From contig JAUVZY010000007.1 in NCBI GenBank assembly GCA_030602315.1, positions 52,120 to 116,119 on the forward strand: 64,000 nt of DNA, written 5' to 3'. The notes beneath the pieces are model-generated. The model had not been told where the DNA came from and ran no database searches. It saw nothing but the letters and a program-made list of their open reading frames with translations. The translations under genes were made by a program, and so were the position numbers. The DNA is from Pseudomonadaceae bacterium (GTDB lineage: Bacteria; Pseudomonadota; Gammaproteobacteria; Pseudomonadales; Pseudomonadaceae). The stretch's first letter is position 1. The number at the start of each line of letters is the position of its first letter. This document shows, one piece after another, positions 32,496-41,862 of this stretch.

Positions 32496-34085
32496 TCAGC
32501 CGAGTTTGCGGCGGTGGGCGAAGACGATACGGAAGCAGCTTCCGCCTTCCTTGCCGGGCAGGTAGTCGAGGCGGGCCTGGTTGCTCTCGCACAGCTCGCG
32601 GGACAGGTAGAGCCCGAGGCCTGTGCCCTGACTGTCGGTCGTGAAGAACGGCTCGAAGATGTGCTGCTCGTTGTCCGGCGGAACGCCGGGGCCGTCGTCG
32701 TGCACTTCCAGAACCGGCAGATCGCTGTGCCGATCGCAGTAAAGCTTCAGCCAGACTTGCGCCTGAGCATGGCGCTGGGCGCTGTAGCGCAGGCCGTTCT
32801 GAACCAGGTTGCTCAGCACCTGGATCAGTTGGTTGGGGTCCATGCGGGTCTGCAGATTCTGGCCATCGGCCTCGACGTGCAGCGTCTGGTTGGCGTTCAG
32901 CCTTGTGCGGTATTCGCCGACGAAGCGGTAGATCCAGTACTTGAGGTCCAGCAGCTGCGGTTCGGCCTGCCGCCGCCGCGAGAGTTGCAGCACGTTCTCG
33001 ATGATCAGATTCATCCGCCGCGAGTGGTCCTGGATGATCTGCGCCAGGCGCCGATCCGGGCCATCGAGCGCCTCGGACTCCTCGAGCAGTTGCGCGGCGT
33101 GGCTGATCGCGCCCAAGGGATTGCGGATTTCATGGGCGATGCCGGCGGTCAGCCGGCCCAACGAGGCCAGCTTGAGCTGTTGCGCCTGCTGGGCGACCTG
33201 GGAAAGGTCTTCGAGAAAGATCAGCAGGTTCTGCGCGTTGCCTTGTTGCAAGGGAGTGAAGCTTGCCTGCAGGGCCGGACTGCTCGGGGTGGCAGTCAGG
33301 GCGTCGGGCCGCAGCGTGGGGTTGTCGCGCCATTGCTCGAGGCGCGACATCAGCTCAGGGCACTCGCTCGCCAGCTCCGCGCCGACCAATGCGGATTTGC
33401 CCAGAAGGTTCTGCGCTCCCTGGTTGGCCAACATGACCCGCTGCTGGCCATCGATCACCAGAATTCCGGTGCGCATGCGCTGCAGGATCAGCGCATTGAG
33501 CTCTTCGAGGTTGGCGACATCGCGGGCGCGTTCGCGGGCCAGGGTTTCGCTGGCCTGCAGCCGGCTGATGAGACTTTGCACCAGCAGGGCGGCGGTGAAA
33601 CTCAGCGCACCCAGCGCGCCGGCCTGAACGAACTGGCTGCTGGCGGCCGGGTAGCTCAGGCTCAGGCGGAACGTCAGCAGCACCAGGCCGATCGAGGCGA
33701 CCGCGGCGAGCAGCAGGCCCATGTGGCGTTTGAGCAGGATGTTGGCGATGGCAACCGAAATCACCATCATCGTGCCGATGCCACTCGGGGTGCCCCCGGC
33801 GCAGTAGAACAGCACCAGCAACAGGATGATGTCGCAGAAGGCAAGGGCGGTGAGCTGGCGCTCGTGCGGTTGGCGCAGGGCGAAGGCGGCCGCCAGGTTG
33901 AACAGCAGGTAGAAGCCGGCGGCCCGGCGGAACCATTCGGGGCTGCTCATTTGCAGCAGGTCGCTGTGCAGGTCGCTGGCCACCAGCAGCACCATCGCCA
34001 GGCCGATGGTCAGGCGGTAGAGGTGGTACAGGCTGAGCAGCCGGCGGCCCGGATCGGCCGCTGCGCCCTTGCCGCTATGGGGCAC
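32496..34085 (-). CDS. pilS: Sensor histidine kinase PilS
   Basis: PilS is the membrane sensor that phosphorylates PilR and is reported to sense pilin levels in the membrane. With a GTG start at 34085 the protein has 529 residues, in line with the P. aeruginosa length. It has six transmembrane helices (about 20-180), a PAS domain with ILQRMRTGILVIDGQQRVMLANQ, an H-box (GIAHEIRNPLGAISHAAQLL), an N-box (NLVQNGLRYSA), and DDGPGVP and GTGLGLYLSRELCE. The longer frame to 34166 would add 27 residues overlapping the upstream gene. It overlaps that gene by 11 bases. Confidence 0.93.
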   Translation of the reverse strand: MPHSGKGAAADPGRRLLSLYHLYRLTIGLAMVLLVASDLHSDLLQMSSPEWFRRAAGFYLLFNLAAAFALRQPHERQLTALAFCDIILLLVLFYCAGGTPSGIGTMMVISVAIANILLKRHMGLLLAAVASIGLVLLTFRLSLSYPAASSQFVQAGALGALSFTAALLVQSLISRLQASETLARERARDVANLEELNALILQRMRTGILVIDGQQRVMLANQGAQNLLGKSALVGAELASECPELMSRLEQWRDNPTLRPDALTATPSSPALQASFTPLQQGNAQNLLIFLEDLSQVAQQAQQLKLASLGRLTAGIAHEIRNPLGAISHAAQLLEESEALDGPDRRLAQIIQDHSRRMNLIIENVLQLSRRRQAEPQLLDLKYWIYRFVGEYRTRLNANQTLHVEADGQNLQTRMDPNQLIQVLSNLVQNGLRYSAQRHAQAQVWLKLYCDRHSDLPVLEVHDDGPGVPPDNEQHIFEPFFTTDSQGTGLGLYLSRELCESNQARLDYLPGKEGGSCFRIVFAHRRKLG

Positions 34086-34308
34086 GGTCGTCGCGGTCCT
34101 GCTCGAGGTGGGCCTGGCTGCAATACCAGCGCTCGTCGTGCTCGAGGGCCTCGCTGCGCGGCACATGCACGCCGCAATGGGCGCAACGCACCATCGGCAG
34201 CGTCGTCTGCGGGCCGGGTTGGTCCGCCGGGCGGCGGGTGAAGCGGCGCCACAGCCAGTAGGCTGCGGCGACCAGCGCGATCAGGATCAGCAGTCTGAAC
34301 AGGCCCAT
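34075..34308 (-). CDS. PP0621-type small membrane protein with a zinc-ribbon-like motif
   Basis: A 77-residue protein with an N-terminal transmembrane helix (LFRLLILIALVAAAYWLW), then MVRCAHCGVHVPRSEAL and RWYCSQAHLEQD. The CxxC plus C/H set could bind a metal ion. Such proteins occur immediately upstream of pilS in Pseudomonas and are annotated as PP0621 family. Function is unknown. Its end overlaps the pilS start, implying coupling. Confidence 0.85.
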   Translation of the reverse strand: MGLFRLLILIALVAAAYWLWRRFTRRPADQPGPQTTLPMVRCAHCGVHVPRSEALEHDERWYCSQAHLEQDRDDRAP

Positions 34309-34336
34309 GCGCTGGCGTCTCCGAACGGGCCTGGGT

Positions 34337-35323
34337 TCAGTCGAACAGGCCGAAGGTCAGGCGGCTCCACCAGGAGCGCTTGGCCGCAGACGTGCCTTGC
34401 ACGGCGGCCGGCGCGCGGATCTCGTCCGGCAGCTCCTGCTCGGCCTGCTGGTACTGACGCTGCACGTCGCGGTTGGCATTGGATTCGCGCGGCGGCGGTA
34501 CGTCGCTCTCGATCAGCCCGAGGGTGGCGCGGGCGAGCCACGAGCGGTTGTCGACGCGCTCGAGCGGCGTGAACTCGCCCCCTTCGAGGGAAACGTGCTG
34601 CGGGTAGTTGAGCTCGAGGGTTTCCAGGCTGGTGCGGCGCAGGTCGTCCAGGCCCAGTCGCTGGTAAGCCTCGGTCATGATCGCCAGGCCGTCGGCCACC
34701 GAGGGCGTGCCCTGGAAGTTTTCCACCACGTAGCGGCCGCGGTTGGCTGCCGCGACGTAGGCCTGGCGGCGCAGGTAATAGTGGGCGACGTGTACTTCAT
34801 AGGCGGCCAGCAGGTTGCGCAGGTAGACCATGCGCGCCTTGGCGTCCGGCGCGTAGCGGCTGTTGGGGAAGCGCGAGGTCAGCTGGGCGAATTCGTTGAA
34901 CGAGTCGCGGGCGGCGCCCGGGTCACGCTTGGTCATGTCCAGCGGCAGGAAGCGGGCGAGGATGCCGCGATCCTGTTCGAACGAGGCCAGGCCCTTGAGG
35001 TAGTAGGCGTAGTCGACGTTGGGATGCTGCGGGTGCAGGCGGATGAAGCGCTCGGCGGCGGCGCGGGCGGCTTCCGGCTCCTGGTTCTTGTAGTACGCAT
35101 AGGCCAGTTCCAGCTGCGCCTGTTCGGCGTGACGACCGAACGGATAACGCGACTCGAGGGCGCGCAGCTTGGTCACCGCGTTGGTGTAGCTGCCTTTCTC
35201 GAGGTCCTGCTGGGCCTGCTGGTACAGCTCGGTCTCGCTCAGGTTTTCATCGATCACGTCCTTGCTGGAGCAGGCGGCGAGGAGGGCGACAGTGGCGATC
35301 AGCAGCAGGTGTTTCACTTGCAT
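34337..35323 (-). CDS. bamD: Outer membrane assembly lipoprotein BamD
   Basis: BamD is an essential lipoprotein of the BAM complex that inserts beta-barrel proteins into the outer membrane. The 328-residue protein has a signal peptide with lipobox LAAC at about residue 18 and then TPR repeats ([39 protein letters not shown]). The ATG at 35323 ([18 protein letters not shown]) gives a proper lipoprotein leader. The upstream open frame to 35395 adds non-signal sequence. The C-terminal tail after about residue 250 is longer than in E. coli, as in other Pseudomonas. It is divergent from rluD. Confidence 0.94.
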   Translation of the reverse strand: MQVKHLLLIATVALLAACSSKDVIDENLSETELYQQAQQDLEKGSYTNAVTKLRALESRYPFGRHAEQAQLELAYAYYKNQEPEAARAAAERFIRLHPQHPNVDYAYYLKGLASFEQDRGILARFLPLDMTKRDPGAARDSFNEFAQLTSRFPNSRYAPDAKARMVYLRNLLAAYEVHVAHYYLRRQAYVAAANRGRYVVENFQGTPSVADGLAIMTEAYQRLGLDDLRRTSLETLELNYPQHVSLEGGEFTPLERVDNRSWLARATLGLIESDVPPPRESNANRDVQRQYQQAEQELPDEIRAPAAVQGTSAAKRSWWSRLTFGLFD

Positions 35324-35370
35324 GGCGGCTTGCGTCCTGTGACGGCTGGCTGTCTCGCGCGGAGCCGTCC

Positions 35371-35379
35371 TGATATGAT
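35371..35379 (+). promoter_or_regulatory. Extended -10 promoter for rluD
   Basis: TGA followed by TATGAT (35374-35379) forms an extended -10 in the bamD-rluD divergent gap, about 90 bases before rluD. No good -35 is seen. Confidence 0.45.
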
Positions 35380-35383
35380 GGGC

Positions 35384-35400
35384 GCCCCGTTTCACGGGGC
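35384..35400. other. Short perfect dyad in the bamD-rluD gap
   Basis: GCCCCGT and ACGGGGC flank TTC, just downstream of the putative rluD -10 box, so it would form at the very 5' end of the rluD mRNA. It could equally be an operator. Confidence 0.4.
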
Positions 35401-35469
35401 AAAGACGCCGTATTTAAACACAAGCCCGGTGCGTAAACCAAAGTGCCAGGGCCCCGCCAGTTCGAGCCG

Positions 35470-36444
35470 ATGTCCACCGAATCCAAGCAGCTTATCCAAC
35501 TTCGTGCCGAGGTCCCGTTCGACCTTGGCGGCCAGCGCCTGGACCAGGTCGCCGCGCAACTTTTCGCCGATCATTCGCGTTCCAGGCTGGCCGCCTGGAT
35601 CAAGGACGGCCTCCTGACCGTCGATGGCGCGGTGCTGCGGCCGCGCGACATCGTGCATGCCGGTTCCACGCTGGAGCTGGCTGCCGAGCAGCAGGCGCAG
35701 GGCGAGTGGCAGGCGCAGGACATCGCGCTCGACATCGTCTACGAGGACGAGCACATCCTGGTGCTCGACAAGCCCGCCGGGCTGGTGGTCCACCCGGCCG
35801 CCGGTCACGCCGACGGCACCCTGCTCAATGCCTTGCTGCACCACGTGCCGGAGATCATCAACGTGCCGCGCGCCGGCATTGTGCACCGCCTGGACAAGGA
35901 CACCACCGGGCTGATGGTGGTGGCCAAGACCCTGCAGGCCCAGACCCGCCTGGTCGAGCAACTGCAGGCGCGCACGGTCAGCCGCATCTATGAGGCGATC
36001 GTGGTCGGTGTGGTGGTTTCCGGTGCCACGGTGAATGCGCCGATCGGCCGCCATGGCCAGCAGCGCCAGCGCATGGCGGTGATGGACGGTGGCAAGCCCG
36101 CGGTCAGCCACTACCGTGTGCTGGAGCGTTTCCGCGCGCACACCCACATCCGCGTGAAGCTGGAAACCGGGCGCACCCACCAGATTCGCGTGCACATGGC
36201 GCATGCCGGCTTCCCGCTGGTGGGTGATCCGGTCTACGGCGGTCGCTTCCGTATCCCGCCGGCGGCCAGCCCGACCCTGGTCGATGCGCTGAAGACGTTC
36301 CCCCGCCAGGCGCTGCACGCGCGCTTCCTCGAGCTCGATCACCCGGTGACCGGCGAGCGCATGAAGTGGTCGTCGGACTTGCCCGATGACTTCGTCTGGC
36401 TGCTCACCCTGCTGCAGCAGGACCGCGAGGCCTTCGTCGGATGA
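35470..36444 (+). CDS. rluD: 23S rRNA pseudouridine synthase RluD
   Basis: RluD makes pseudouridines 1911, 1915 and 1917 in helix 69 of 23S rRNA, important for subunit joining and termination. The 324-residue protein has an S4 domain (about 20-80) and the catalytic core with GIVHRLDKDTTGLMVVAKT (catalytic Asp) and ETGRTHQIRVHMAH. The ATG at 35470 (MSTESKQLIQL) fits the family, and the frame begins nine codons earlier. It overlaps pgeF by ATGA. Confidence 0.94.
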   Translation: MSTESKQLIQLRAEVPFDLGGQRLDQVAAQLFADHSRSRLAAWIKDGLLTVDGAVLRPRDIVHAGSTLELAAEQQAQGEWQAQDIALDIVYEDEHILVLDKPAGLVVHPAAGHADGTLLNALLHHVPEIINVPRAGIVHRLDKDTTGLMVVAKTLQAQTRLVEQLQARTVSRIYEAIVVGVVVSGATVNAPIGRHGQQRQRMAVMDGGKPAVSHYRVLERFRAHTHIRVKLETGRTHQIRVHMAHAGFPLVGDPVYGGRFRIPPAASPTLVDALKTFPRQALHARFLELDHPVTGERMKWSSDLPDDFVWLLTLLQQDREAFVG

Positions 36445-37190
36445 GCGACTGGCCGCACGGCTGGCTGACTCCGGACTGGCCGGCGCCAGCCAGCGTGCGT
36501 GCCTGCGTCACCACCCGGGATGGGGGGGGCAGCCTGCCTCCCTACGCCTCGCTCAACCTGGGCAGCCATGTTCAGGACGACCCGAGCGCCGTTGCGCACA
36601 ACCGCCAGCACCTGCAGACGGTGATCGGCGCCACACCGGCCTGGCTGTCCCAGGTTCATTCGTGTGATGTGGCAAGCGCCGATGTGCAGCACGTGCTGGT
36701 TGCCGACGCCAACTGGACCGACCAGCCGGGCATCGCCTGCGCCGTTCTCACCGCCGATTGCCTGCCCGTGCTGTTTTGCGATCGTGCCGGAACCCGTGTC
36801 GCCGCCGCCCACGCCGGCTGGCGCGGGCTGGCCAACGGCGTGCTCGAGGCCACCCTCGATGCGCTGCAGGTGCCGTCGGCGGATGTGCTCGTCTGGCTTG
36901 GTCCGGCCATCGGTCCGGCGGCCTTCGAGGTCGGCCCGGAAGTGCGCCAGGCGTTCGTCGAGGGACATGCCGAGGCCGCTGCCGCCTTCGTCCCCAGCGC
37001 CAATGCCGGGCGCTTCATGGCTGACCTCTGCCAACTGGCGCGCATCCGCCTGGCCGCCCGCGGTGTCAACGCCGTCTACGGTGGCGGCTTCTGCACCTTC
37101 AACGATCCGCGCTTTTATTCCTATCGCCGCGCCAACGTCACCGGCCGCTTCGCCTCGCTCGTCTGGTTGGCACCGGCCCGCAATCCCTAG
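36441..37190 (+). CDS. pgeF: Purine nucleoside phosphorylase YfiH / PgeF family
   Basis: A 249-residue protein of the YfiH/DUF152 (formerly laccase-domain) family. Members act on purine nucleosides, and the E. coli protein has been reported to help correct mis-incorporated L-serine in peptidoglycan. The zinc-site signature is visible: SQVHSCDV with the first histidine, TADCLPVLF with the cysteine, and AAHAGWRGLANGV with the second histidine. The order bamD/rluD-pgeF-clpB is conserved in Pseudomonas. The start overlaps the rluD stop. Confidence 0.92.
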   Translation: MSDWPHGWLTPDWPAPASVRACVTTRDGGGSLPPYASLNLGSHVQDDPSAVAHNRQHLQTVIGATPAWLSQVHSCDVASADVQHVLVADANWTDQPGIACAVLTADCLPVLFCDRAGTRVAAAHAGWRGLANGVLEATLDALQVPSADVLVWLGPAIGPAAFEVGPEVRQAFVEGHAEAAAAFVPSANAGRFMADLCQLARIRLAARGVNAVYGGGFCTFNDPRFYSYRRANVTGRFASLVWLAPARNP

Positions 37191-37262
37191 GACGGGTTAG
37201 CAGCGCAGGTGCTCCCGGCGGGCAGTGCGCGCCCGGTCAGGCGCCTGCGGCTAACCTGTCCT
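37189..37262. repeat. Large imperfect inverted repeat after pgeF
   Basis: AGGACGGGTTAGC at 37189-37201 pairs, with small mismatches, with GCTAACCTGTCCT at 37250-37262. The pairing continues inwards (GCGCAGG with GCGCCTGCG) and encloses a smaller G+C-rich hairpin. It starts at the pgeF stop codon. It may act as a transcript end, or be a REP-type palindrome. Confidence 0.55.
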
Positions 37263-37313
37263 GCGGCCTCCCGCTTCCAGCGTGCCTCGTTGTCCCACGT
37301 CAACCCGCGGCGA

Positions 37314-37342
37314 CTTGAATCCCCAACAATCATCCCTATCTA
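37314..37342 (+). promoter_or_regulatory. Sigma-32 (RpoH) promoter of clpB
   Basis: CTTGAA at 37314-37319, a 14-base spacer, and CCCTATCTA at 37334-37342 match the heat-shock consensus CTTGAA-N13-15-CCCCATNTA with a single mismatch. It lies 77 bases before the clpB ATG, as expected for a heat-shock chaperone gene. Confidence 0.8.
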
Positions 37343-37418
37343 TCCGCCATTCGCAGGCTGTTCTGTCCTCGGTGCGGTTCAAGGCGCCGGGCCTGCCTCC
37401 ACTTAGATAGGTGACCCC

Positions 37419-39983
37419 ATGCGTATCGACCGTTTGACCAGCAAGCTGCAGCTTGCCCTGTCCGACGCCCAGTCCGTTGCCGTCGGACTCGACCACTCCG
37501 CCATCGAGCCGCTGCACCTGATGCAGGCGCTGCTGGAGCAGCAGGGTGGCTCGATCAAGCCGCTCTTGATGCAGGTTGGCTTCGACATCAACGCCCTGCG
37601 CAAGGCGCTGACCGCCGAGCTCGACAAGCTGCCCAAGCTGCAGAACCCCACCGGCGACATGAACATGTCCCAGGACCTGGCGCGCCTGCTCAATCAGGCC
37701 GACCGGCTGGCCCAGCAGAAGGGCGACCAGTTCATCTCCAGCGAGCTGGTGCTGCTCGCCGCGCTCGATGAAAACACCCGCCTCGGCAAGCTGCTGCTGG
37801 CTCAGGGCGTGTCGCGCAAGGCGCTGGAAAACGCCATCGCCAACCTGCGCGGCGGTCAGGCGGTCAACGACCCCAACGCTGAGGAATCCCGCCAGGCGCT
37901 GGACAAGTACACCGTCGACATGACCAAGCGCGCCGAGGACGGCAAGCTCGACCCGGTGATCGGCCGTGACGACGAAATCCGCCGCACCATCCAGGTCCTG
38001 CAGCGCCGCACCAAGAACAACCCGGTGCTGAGCGGCGACCCGGGCGTCGGCACGACCGCCAACGTCGAGGTCCTGGCCCAGCGCATCGTCAACGGCGAAG
38101 TGCCCGATGGCCTGAAGGACAAGCGCCTGCTGGCGCTGGACATGGGCGCGCTGATCGCCGGCGCCAAGTTCCGCGGCGAGTTCGAGGAGCGCCTCAAGGC
38201 CGTGCTCAACGAACTGGCCAAGCAGGAAGGCCGGGTGATCCTGTTCATCGACGAGCTGCACACCATGGTCGGCGCCGGCAAGGCCGAAGGCGCGATGGAC
38301 GCCGGCAACATGTTGAAGCCCGCCCTGGCGCGCGGCGAGCTGCACTGCGTCGGCGCCACCACCCTGGACGAGTACCGCCAGTACATCGAGAAGGACGCCG
38401 CGCTGGAGCGCCGCTTCCAGAAGGTGCTGGTGGACGAGCCCTCCGAGGAAGACACCATCGCCATCCTGCGTGGCCTCAAGGAGCGCTATGAGGTACACCA
38501 CGGCGTGACCATCACCGACGGCGCGATCATCGCCGCGGCCAAGCTGAGCCACCGCTACATCACCGACCGCCAGCTGCCGGACAAGGCCATCGATCTGATC
38601 GACGAGGCCGCCAGCCGCATCCGCATGGAAATCGACTCCAAGCCCGAGGAACTCGACCGCCTGGACCGCCGGCTGATCCAGCTGAAGATCGAGCGCGAGG
38701 CGCTGAAGAAGGAAGAGGACGAAGCGGCGAAGAAGCGCCTGGCCAAGCTCGAAGAAGACATCGCCAAGCTGGAGAAGGAGTACGCCGACCTCGAGGAAAT
38801 CTGGAAGTCGGAAAAAGCCGAGGTGCAGGGCTCGGCGCAGATCCAGCAGAAGATCGAGCAGGCCAAGACCGAGCTGGAAGCCGCGCGGCGCAAGGGCGAT
38901 CTGGAAACCATGGCACGCATCCAGTACCAGACCATCCCGGATCTCGAGCGTAGCCTGCAGATGGCCGAACAGCACGGCCAGGCCGAGAAGCAGCTGTTGC
39001 GCAACAAGGTCACCGACGAGGAGATCGCCGAAGTCGTCTCCAAGTGGACCGGCATCCCGGTCTCCAAGATGCTCGAAGGCGAGCGCGAGAAGCTCTTGCG
39101 CATGGAAGACCAGCTGCACACCCGCGTGATCGGCCAGCACGAAGCGGTGGTAGCCGTGGCCAACGCCGTGCGCCGCTCCCGCGCGGGGCTCGCCGACCCG
39201 AACCGGCCGAGCGGTTCGTTCCTCTTCCTCGGCCCAACCGGGGTGGGCAAGACCGAACTGTGCAAGGCGCTGGCGGAATTTCTCTTCGATACCGAAGAGG
39301 CCATGGTGCGCATCGACATGTCCGAGTTCATGGAGAAGCACTCGGTGGCCCGCCTGATCGGCGCGCCGCCCGGCTACGTCGGCTTCGAGGAAGGCGGCTA
39401 CCTGACCGAGGCCGTGCGCCGCAAGCCGTACTCGGTGGTGCTGATGGACGAAGTGGAAAAGGCCCACCCGGACGTGTTCAACGTGCTCTTGCAGGTGCTC
39501 GAGGATGGCCGCCTGACTGACAGCCACGGCCGCACCGTGGACTTCAAGAACACCGTGATCGTGATGACCTCCAACCTCGGCTCGAGCATGATCCAGGAGC
39601 TGGTCGGCGACCCGGACGCCCAGCGCGCCGCGGTGATGGACGCGGTCGGCCAGCACTTCCGCCCCGAGTTCATCAACCGCATCGACGAAGTGGTGGTATT
39701 CGACCCGCTGGCCAAGGAGCAGATCGCCGGCATCGCCGAAATCCAGCTCGGCCGCCTGCGCAAGCGCCTGGCCGAGCGCGACCTGTCCATCGAGGTTTCG
39801 CCGCAGGCCATGGAGAAACTGATCGCGGTCGGCTACGACCCGGTCTACGGCGCCCGTCCGCTCAAGCGTGCCATCCAGCGCTGGATCGAAAACCCGCTGG
39901 CCCAGCGCATCCTCTCCGGCGCGTTCGGGCCGGGGGCGATCATCCATGCCAAGGTGGAAGGCGAGGAGATCGTGTTCGCCTGA
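37419..39983 (+). CDS. clpB: ATP-dependent disaggregase ClpB with altered first Walker A motif
   Basis: ClpB is the hexameric AAA+ chaperone that pulls proteins out of aggregates with DnaK. The 854-residue protein has the N-domain (1-145), NBD1, the coiled-coil M-domain (about 400-525) and NBD2. NBD2 is normal ([11 protein letters not shown], ending with the [15 protein letters not shown] sensor 2 region). NBD1 has an intact Walker B ([13 protein letters not shown]), but its Walker A reads GDPGVGTT instead of GEPGVGKT. The ATP-binding lysine, equivalent to E. coli K212, is Thr, with Ser205, Asp207, Asn215 and Val218 also unusual. The reading frame is otherwise complete. The gene is driven by a sigma-32 promoter. 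Confidence 0.95.
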   Translation: MRIDRLTSKLQLALSDAQSVAVGLDHSAIEPLHLMQALLEQQGGSIKPLLMQVGFDINALRKALTAELDKLPKLQNPTGDMNMSQDLARLLNQADRLAQQKGDQFISSELVLLAALDENTRLGKLLLAQGVSRKALENAIANLRGGQAVNDPNAEESRQALDKYTVDMTKRAEDGKLDPVIGRDDEIRRTIQVLQRRTKNNPVLSGDPGVGTTANVEVLAQRIVNGEVPDGLKDKRLLALDMGALIAGAKFRGEFEERLKAVLNELAKQEGRVILFIDELHTMVGAGKAEGAMDAGNMLKPALARGELHCVGATTLDEYRQYIEKDAALERRFQKVLVDEPSEEDTIAILRGLKERYEVHHGVTITDGAIIAAAKLSHRYITDRQLPDKAIDLIDEAASRIRMEIDSKPEELDRLDRRLIQLKIEREALKKEEDEAAKKRLAKLEEDIAKLEKEYADLEEIWKSEKAEVQGSAQIQQKIEQAKTELEAARRKGDLETMARIQYQTIPDLERSLQMAEQHGQAEKQLLRNKVTDEEIAEVVSKWTGIPVSKMLEGEREKLLRMEDQLHTRVIGQHEAVVAVANAVRRSRAGLADPNRPSGSFLFLGPTGVGKTELCKALAEFLFDTEEAMVRIDMSEFMEKHSVARLIGAPPGYVGFEEGGYLTEAVRRKPYSVVLMDEVEKAHPDVFNVLLQVLEDGRLTDSHGRTVDFKNTVIVMTSNLGSSMIQELVGDPDAQRAAVMDAVGQHFRPEFINRIDEVVVFDPLAKEQIAGIAEIQLGRLRKRLAERDLSIEVSPQAMEKLIAVGYDPVYGARPLKRAIQRWIENPLAQRILSGAFGPGAIIHAKVEGEEIVFA

Positions 39984-40008
39984 TGCGCAAGGCGCCGGTC
40001 GCTGACGG

Positions 40009-40037
40009 AAAGCCCGAGGTGTTACGCCTCGGGCTTT
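40009..40037 (+). terminator. Intrinsic terminator after clpB
   Basis: AAAGCCCGAGG and CCTCGGGCTTT pair over 11 bases around a seven-base loop, followed by CTTG. It lies 25 bases after the clpB stop. Confidence 0.85.
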
Positions 40038-40236
40038 CTTGTTTGCGGCGTGGGTATATTTCAGGCGGTGCCAAAAGGGTGGGGCGGCAAGCCAATGCCA
40101 GGGCCGGGCACCTAGCGTCCGGGCACAGCTCGTCAGCCTGACCAGGGCTAATTTGCAATGGTCTGCAATGCTTGGCTCTTGGATCGCTCGCCGGGCTGTT
40201 CCAAGATCGGTTTTTGCCTGACGCGGGGTGGCCCGA

Positions 40237-41577
40237 ATGTCTCGCCGCACACTTCCCTCGGCATCGGCGCTGGGTCGGTTTCTGCAGCTCGGCGGAGCCG
40301 GTGCGCGGATTGCTGGCAATCTGCTGCTGCAGCGCATCACCCCCGGCAAGACCCAGGTCGACTGGGCGCCGGTCGGCGCACTGCTCGGTGACGCCCTTGG
40401 GCAGATGAAGGGGCCGGTGCTCAAGCTCGGGCAGCAGGCCTCGCAATGGCAGGATCTGCTACCCGAACCGATCAGCGCTGCCTTGGCGCGGTTGCAGAAC
40501 CAGGTGCCCGCGTTGCCCTTCGCTGCGCTTGAGGCCAACCTGCAGCGGCAGTGCGCCGGCAGGGCGTATGAGCTGTTTGCCAAGATCGAGCCGCTGCCGG
40601 CCGCCGCAGCCTCGCTGGGGCAGGTACACCGAGCGCGCGATGCACAGGGGCGGGCGCTGATAATGAAAGTCCAGTATCCCGGCATTCGCGCCATCTGCGA
40701 GGCGGACCTGCGCCAGTTGCGCCGGTTGATGCCGCTCGGGCGGTTGTTCGGCACCCCGCCGGCACGTCTTGAGGCGGTGTACAACGAGTTGCAGCGGGCC
40801 GTGGCCGAGGAACTCGACTACGAGGCCGAGCGGGCGAATCTGCAAGTCTTCCGCGAGCACTTTGCTGACTGGCCGGCCATCCGCATCCCGTTTGCCGCCA
40901 GCGAACTCTGCCGGCCCGGCGTGCTGGTGCTGGAAGATTTGCCGGGGCACGCCATGGCCGAGGTCGGGCAGGCTCCCGCCGAGGTGCGCCAGCGCTTGGC
41001 CGAGATGTTGTGCCTGTGGCTGGTCGAGCAGGCCTTCGGGCTCGGGCGGCTGCACGCCGACCCGCATCCAGGCAATCTCGCCTGGACTGACGCGGGCGAG
41101 TTGGTGGTTTACGACTTCGGCAGCGTCCTCAAGCTCGAGCCGCGCCTTTTGGCTGGCTACGTGCAGATCTTCGACGCCCTGCGCGGGCCTTCGGCCGAGG
41201 CGCTGGAGCAGGGCTTCCAGGCGCTGGGCGGGCGGCAGCCAGGCAGCGCGCCGCCACACGGCCTGTACCAGCGCATCCATCAATTGCTGCATCCGTTGCT
41301 GCAGCCGGGCGTGATGTGGGATTTTCGCGCCGCGGCGCTGCACCAGCGGGTAGCGGAGCTGGTCCCGCTGCTGCTGTCGGCGCTCGGCAGTCTGCAGCCG
41401 GCCTGCGGAACCCTGCTGATCAATCGCACACTGGAAGGGCACTACTGGAATCTCTATCGCCTGGGAGCCGTGTTGCCCATCGCCGATCTGCTCGACCGGC
41501 ACATCGAGCGTTGGCGCCGTGAGGTGAGTCAGGTGGGGCCTGAGGGGGGATTGTCGGGGCCGATGGCGAGCCGGTAG
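40237..41577 (+). CDS. ABC1/UbiB-family atypical kinase
   Basis: A 446-residue protein of the ABC1/ADCK/UbiB family, linked in other organisms to ubiquinone or isoprenoid lipid metabolism. Family motifs are clear: MKGPVLKLGQQASQ (KxGQ), AAAASLGQVHRA (Ala-rich loop), the lysine in LIMKVQYPG, EELDYEAERAN, LHADPHPGNLAW and VYDFGSV. It is shorter than UbiB and lacks the two C-terminal transmembrane helices. UbiB proper is normally with ubiE, so I do not assign it. The start at 40237 (MSRRT) is preferred over a GTG at 40228. Confidence 0.85.
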   Translation: MSRRTLPSASALGRFLQLGGAGARIAGNLLLQRITPGKTQVDWAPVGALLGDALGQMKGPVLKLGQQASQWQDLLPEPISAALARLQNQVPALPFAALEANLQRQCAGRAYELFAKIEPLPAAAASLGQVHRARDAQGRALIMKVQYPGIRAICEADLRQLRRLMPLGRLFGTPPARLEAVYNELQRAVAEELDYEAERANLQVFREHFADWPAIRIPFAASELCRPGVLVLEDLPGHAMAEVGQAPAEVRQRLAEMLCLWLVEQAFGLGRLHADPHPGNLAWTDAGELVVYDFGSVLKLEPRLLAGYVQIFDALRGPSAEALEQGFQALGGRQPGSAPPHGLYQRIHQLLHPLLQPGVMWDFRAAALHQRVAELVPLLLSALGSLQPACGTLLINRTLEGHYWNLYRLGAVLPIADLLDRHIERWRREVSQVGPEGGLSGPMASR

Positions 41578-41607
41578 TCGTTGCCATGCGTTTTCCTGTT
41601 CAGGTGC

Positions 41608-41635
41608 TTGACAGCAGGTTTTCGACCCGTAAAAT
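41608..41635 (+). promoter_or_regulatory. Promoter of the tRNA Asn-Pro-Lys cluster
   Basis: A consensus TTGACA at 41608-41613 and TAAAAT at 41630-41635 are separated by 16 bases and followed by GGCGCGCC, a G+C-rich discriminator typical of stringently controlled RNA promoters. The first tRNA begins 58 bases downstream. Confidence 0.8.
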
Positions 41636-41693
41636 GGCGCGCCTCTGAAGCGGGAACGCAACGTAACCGCCGAGGAGTTGAAAGTACCGAAGT

Positions 41694-41769
41694 TCCGCGA
41701 TAGCTCAGTCGGTAGAGCAAATGACTGTTAATCATTGGGTCCCTGGTTCGAGTCCAGGTCGCGGAGCCA
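41694..41769 (+). tRNA. tRNA-Asn (anticodon GTT)
   Basis: A 76-base cloverleaf: acceptor TCCGCGA with TCGCGGA, discriminator G, encoded CCA, D-loop AGCTCAGTCGGTAGAGC, anticodon loop CTGTTAA giving GTT, T-loop GGTTCGAGTCC. Confidence 0.97.
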
Positions 41770-41778
41770 ACTTTCAGC

Positions 41779-41855
41779 CGGGGTATAGCGCAGTCCGGTA
41801 GCGCGCCTGCTTTGGGAGCAGGATGTCGGGAGTTCGAATCTCTCTACCCCGACCA
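41779..41855 (+). tRNA. tRNA-Pro (anticodon TGG)
   Basis: A 77-base cloverleaf: acceptor CGGGGTA with TACCCCG, discriminator A, encoded CCA. The anticodon stem CCTGC/GCAGG encloses TTTGGGA, giving TGG. It starts nine bases after tRNA-Asn in the same transcript. Confidence 0.97.
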
Positions 41856-41862
41856 TTTAGAT

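Noticed and set aside
34085..34166. N-terminal extension of PilS
   Set aside because: These 27 residues overlap the upstream gene and are unlike the family. A GTG at 34085 gives the expected length.
37251..40784. 1177-codon open frame on the minus strand opposite clpB
   Set aside because: It is a high-G+C shadow of clpB and neighbouring DNA. It is low-complexity, rich in His/Leu/Gln runs, crosses gene boundaries, and has no domain or Shine-Dalgarno.
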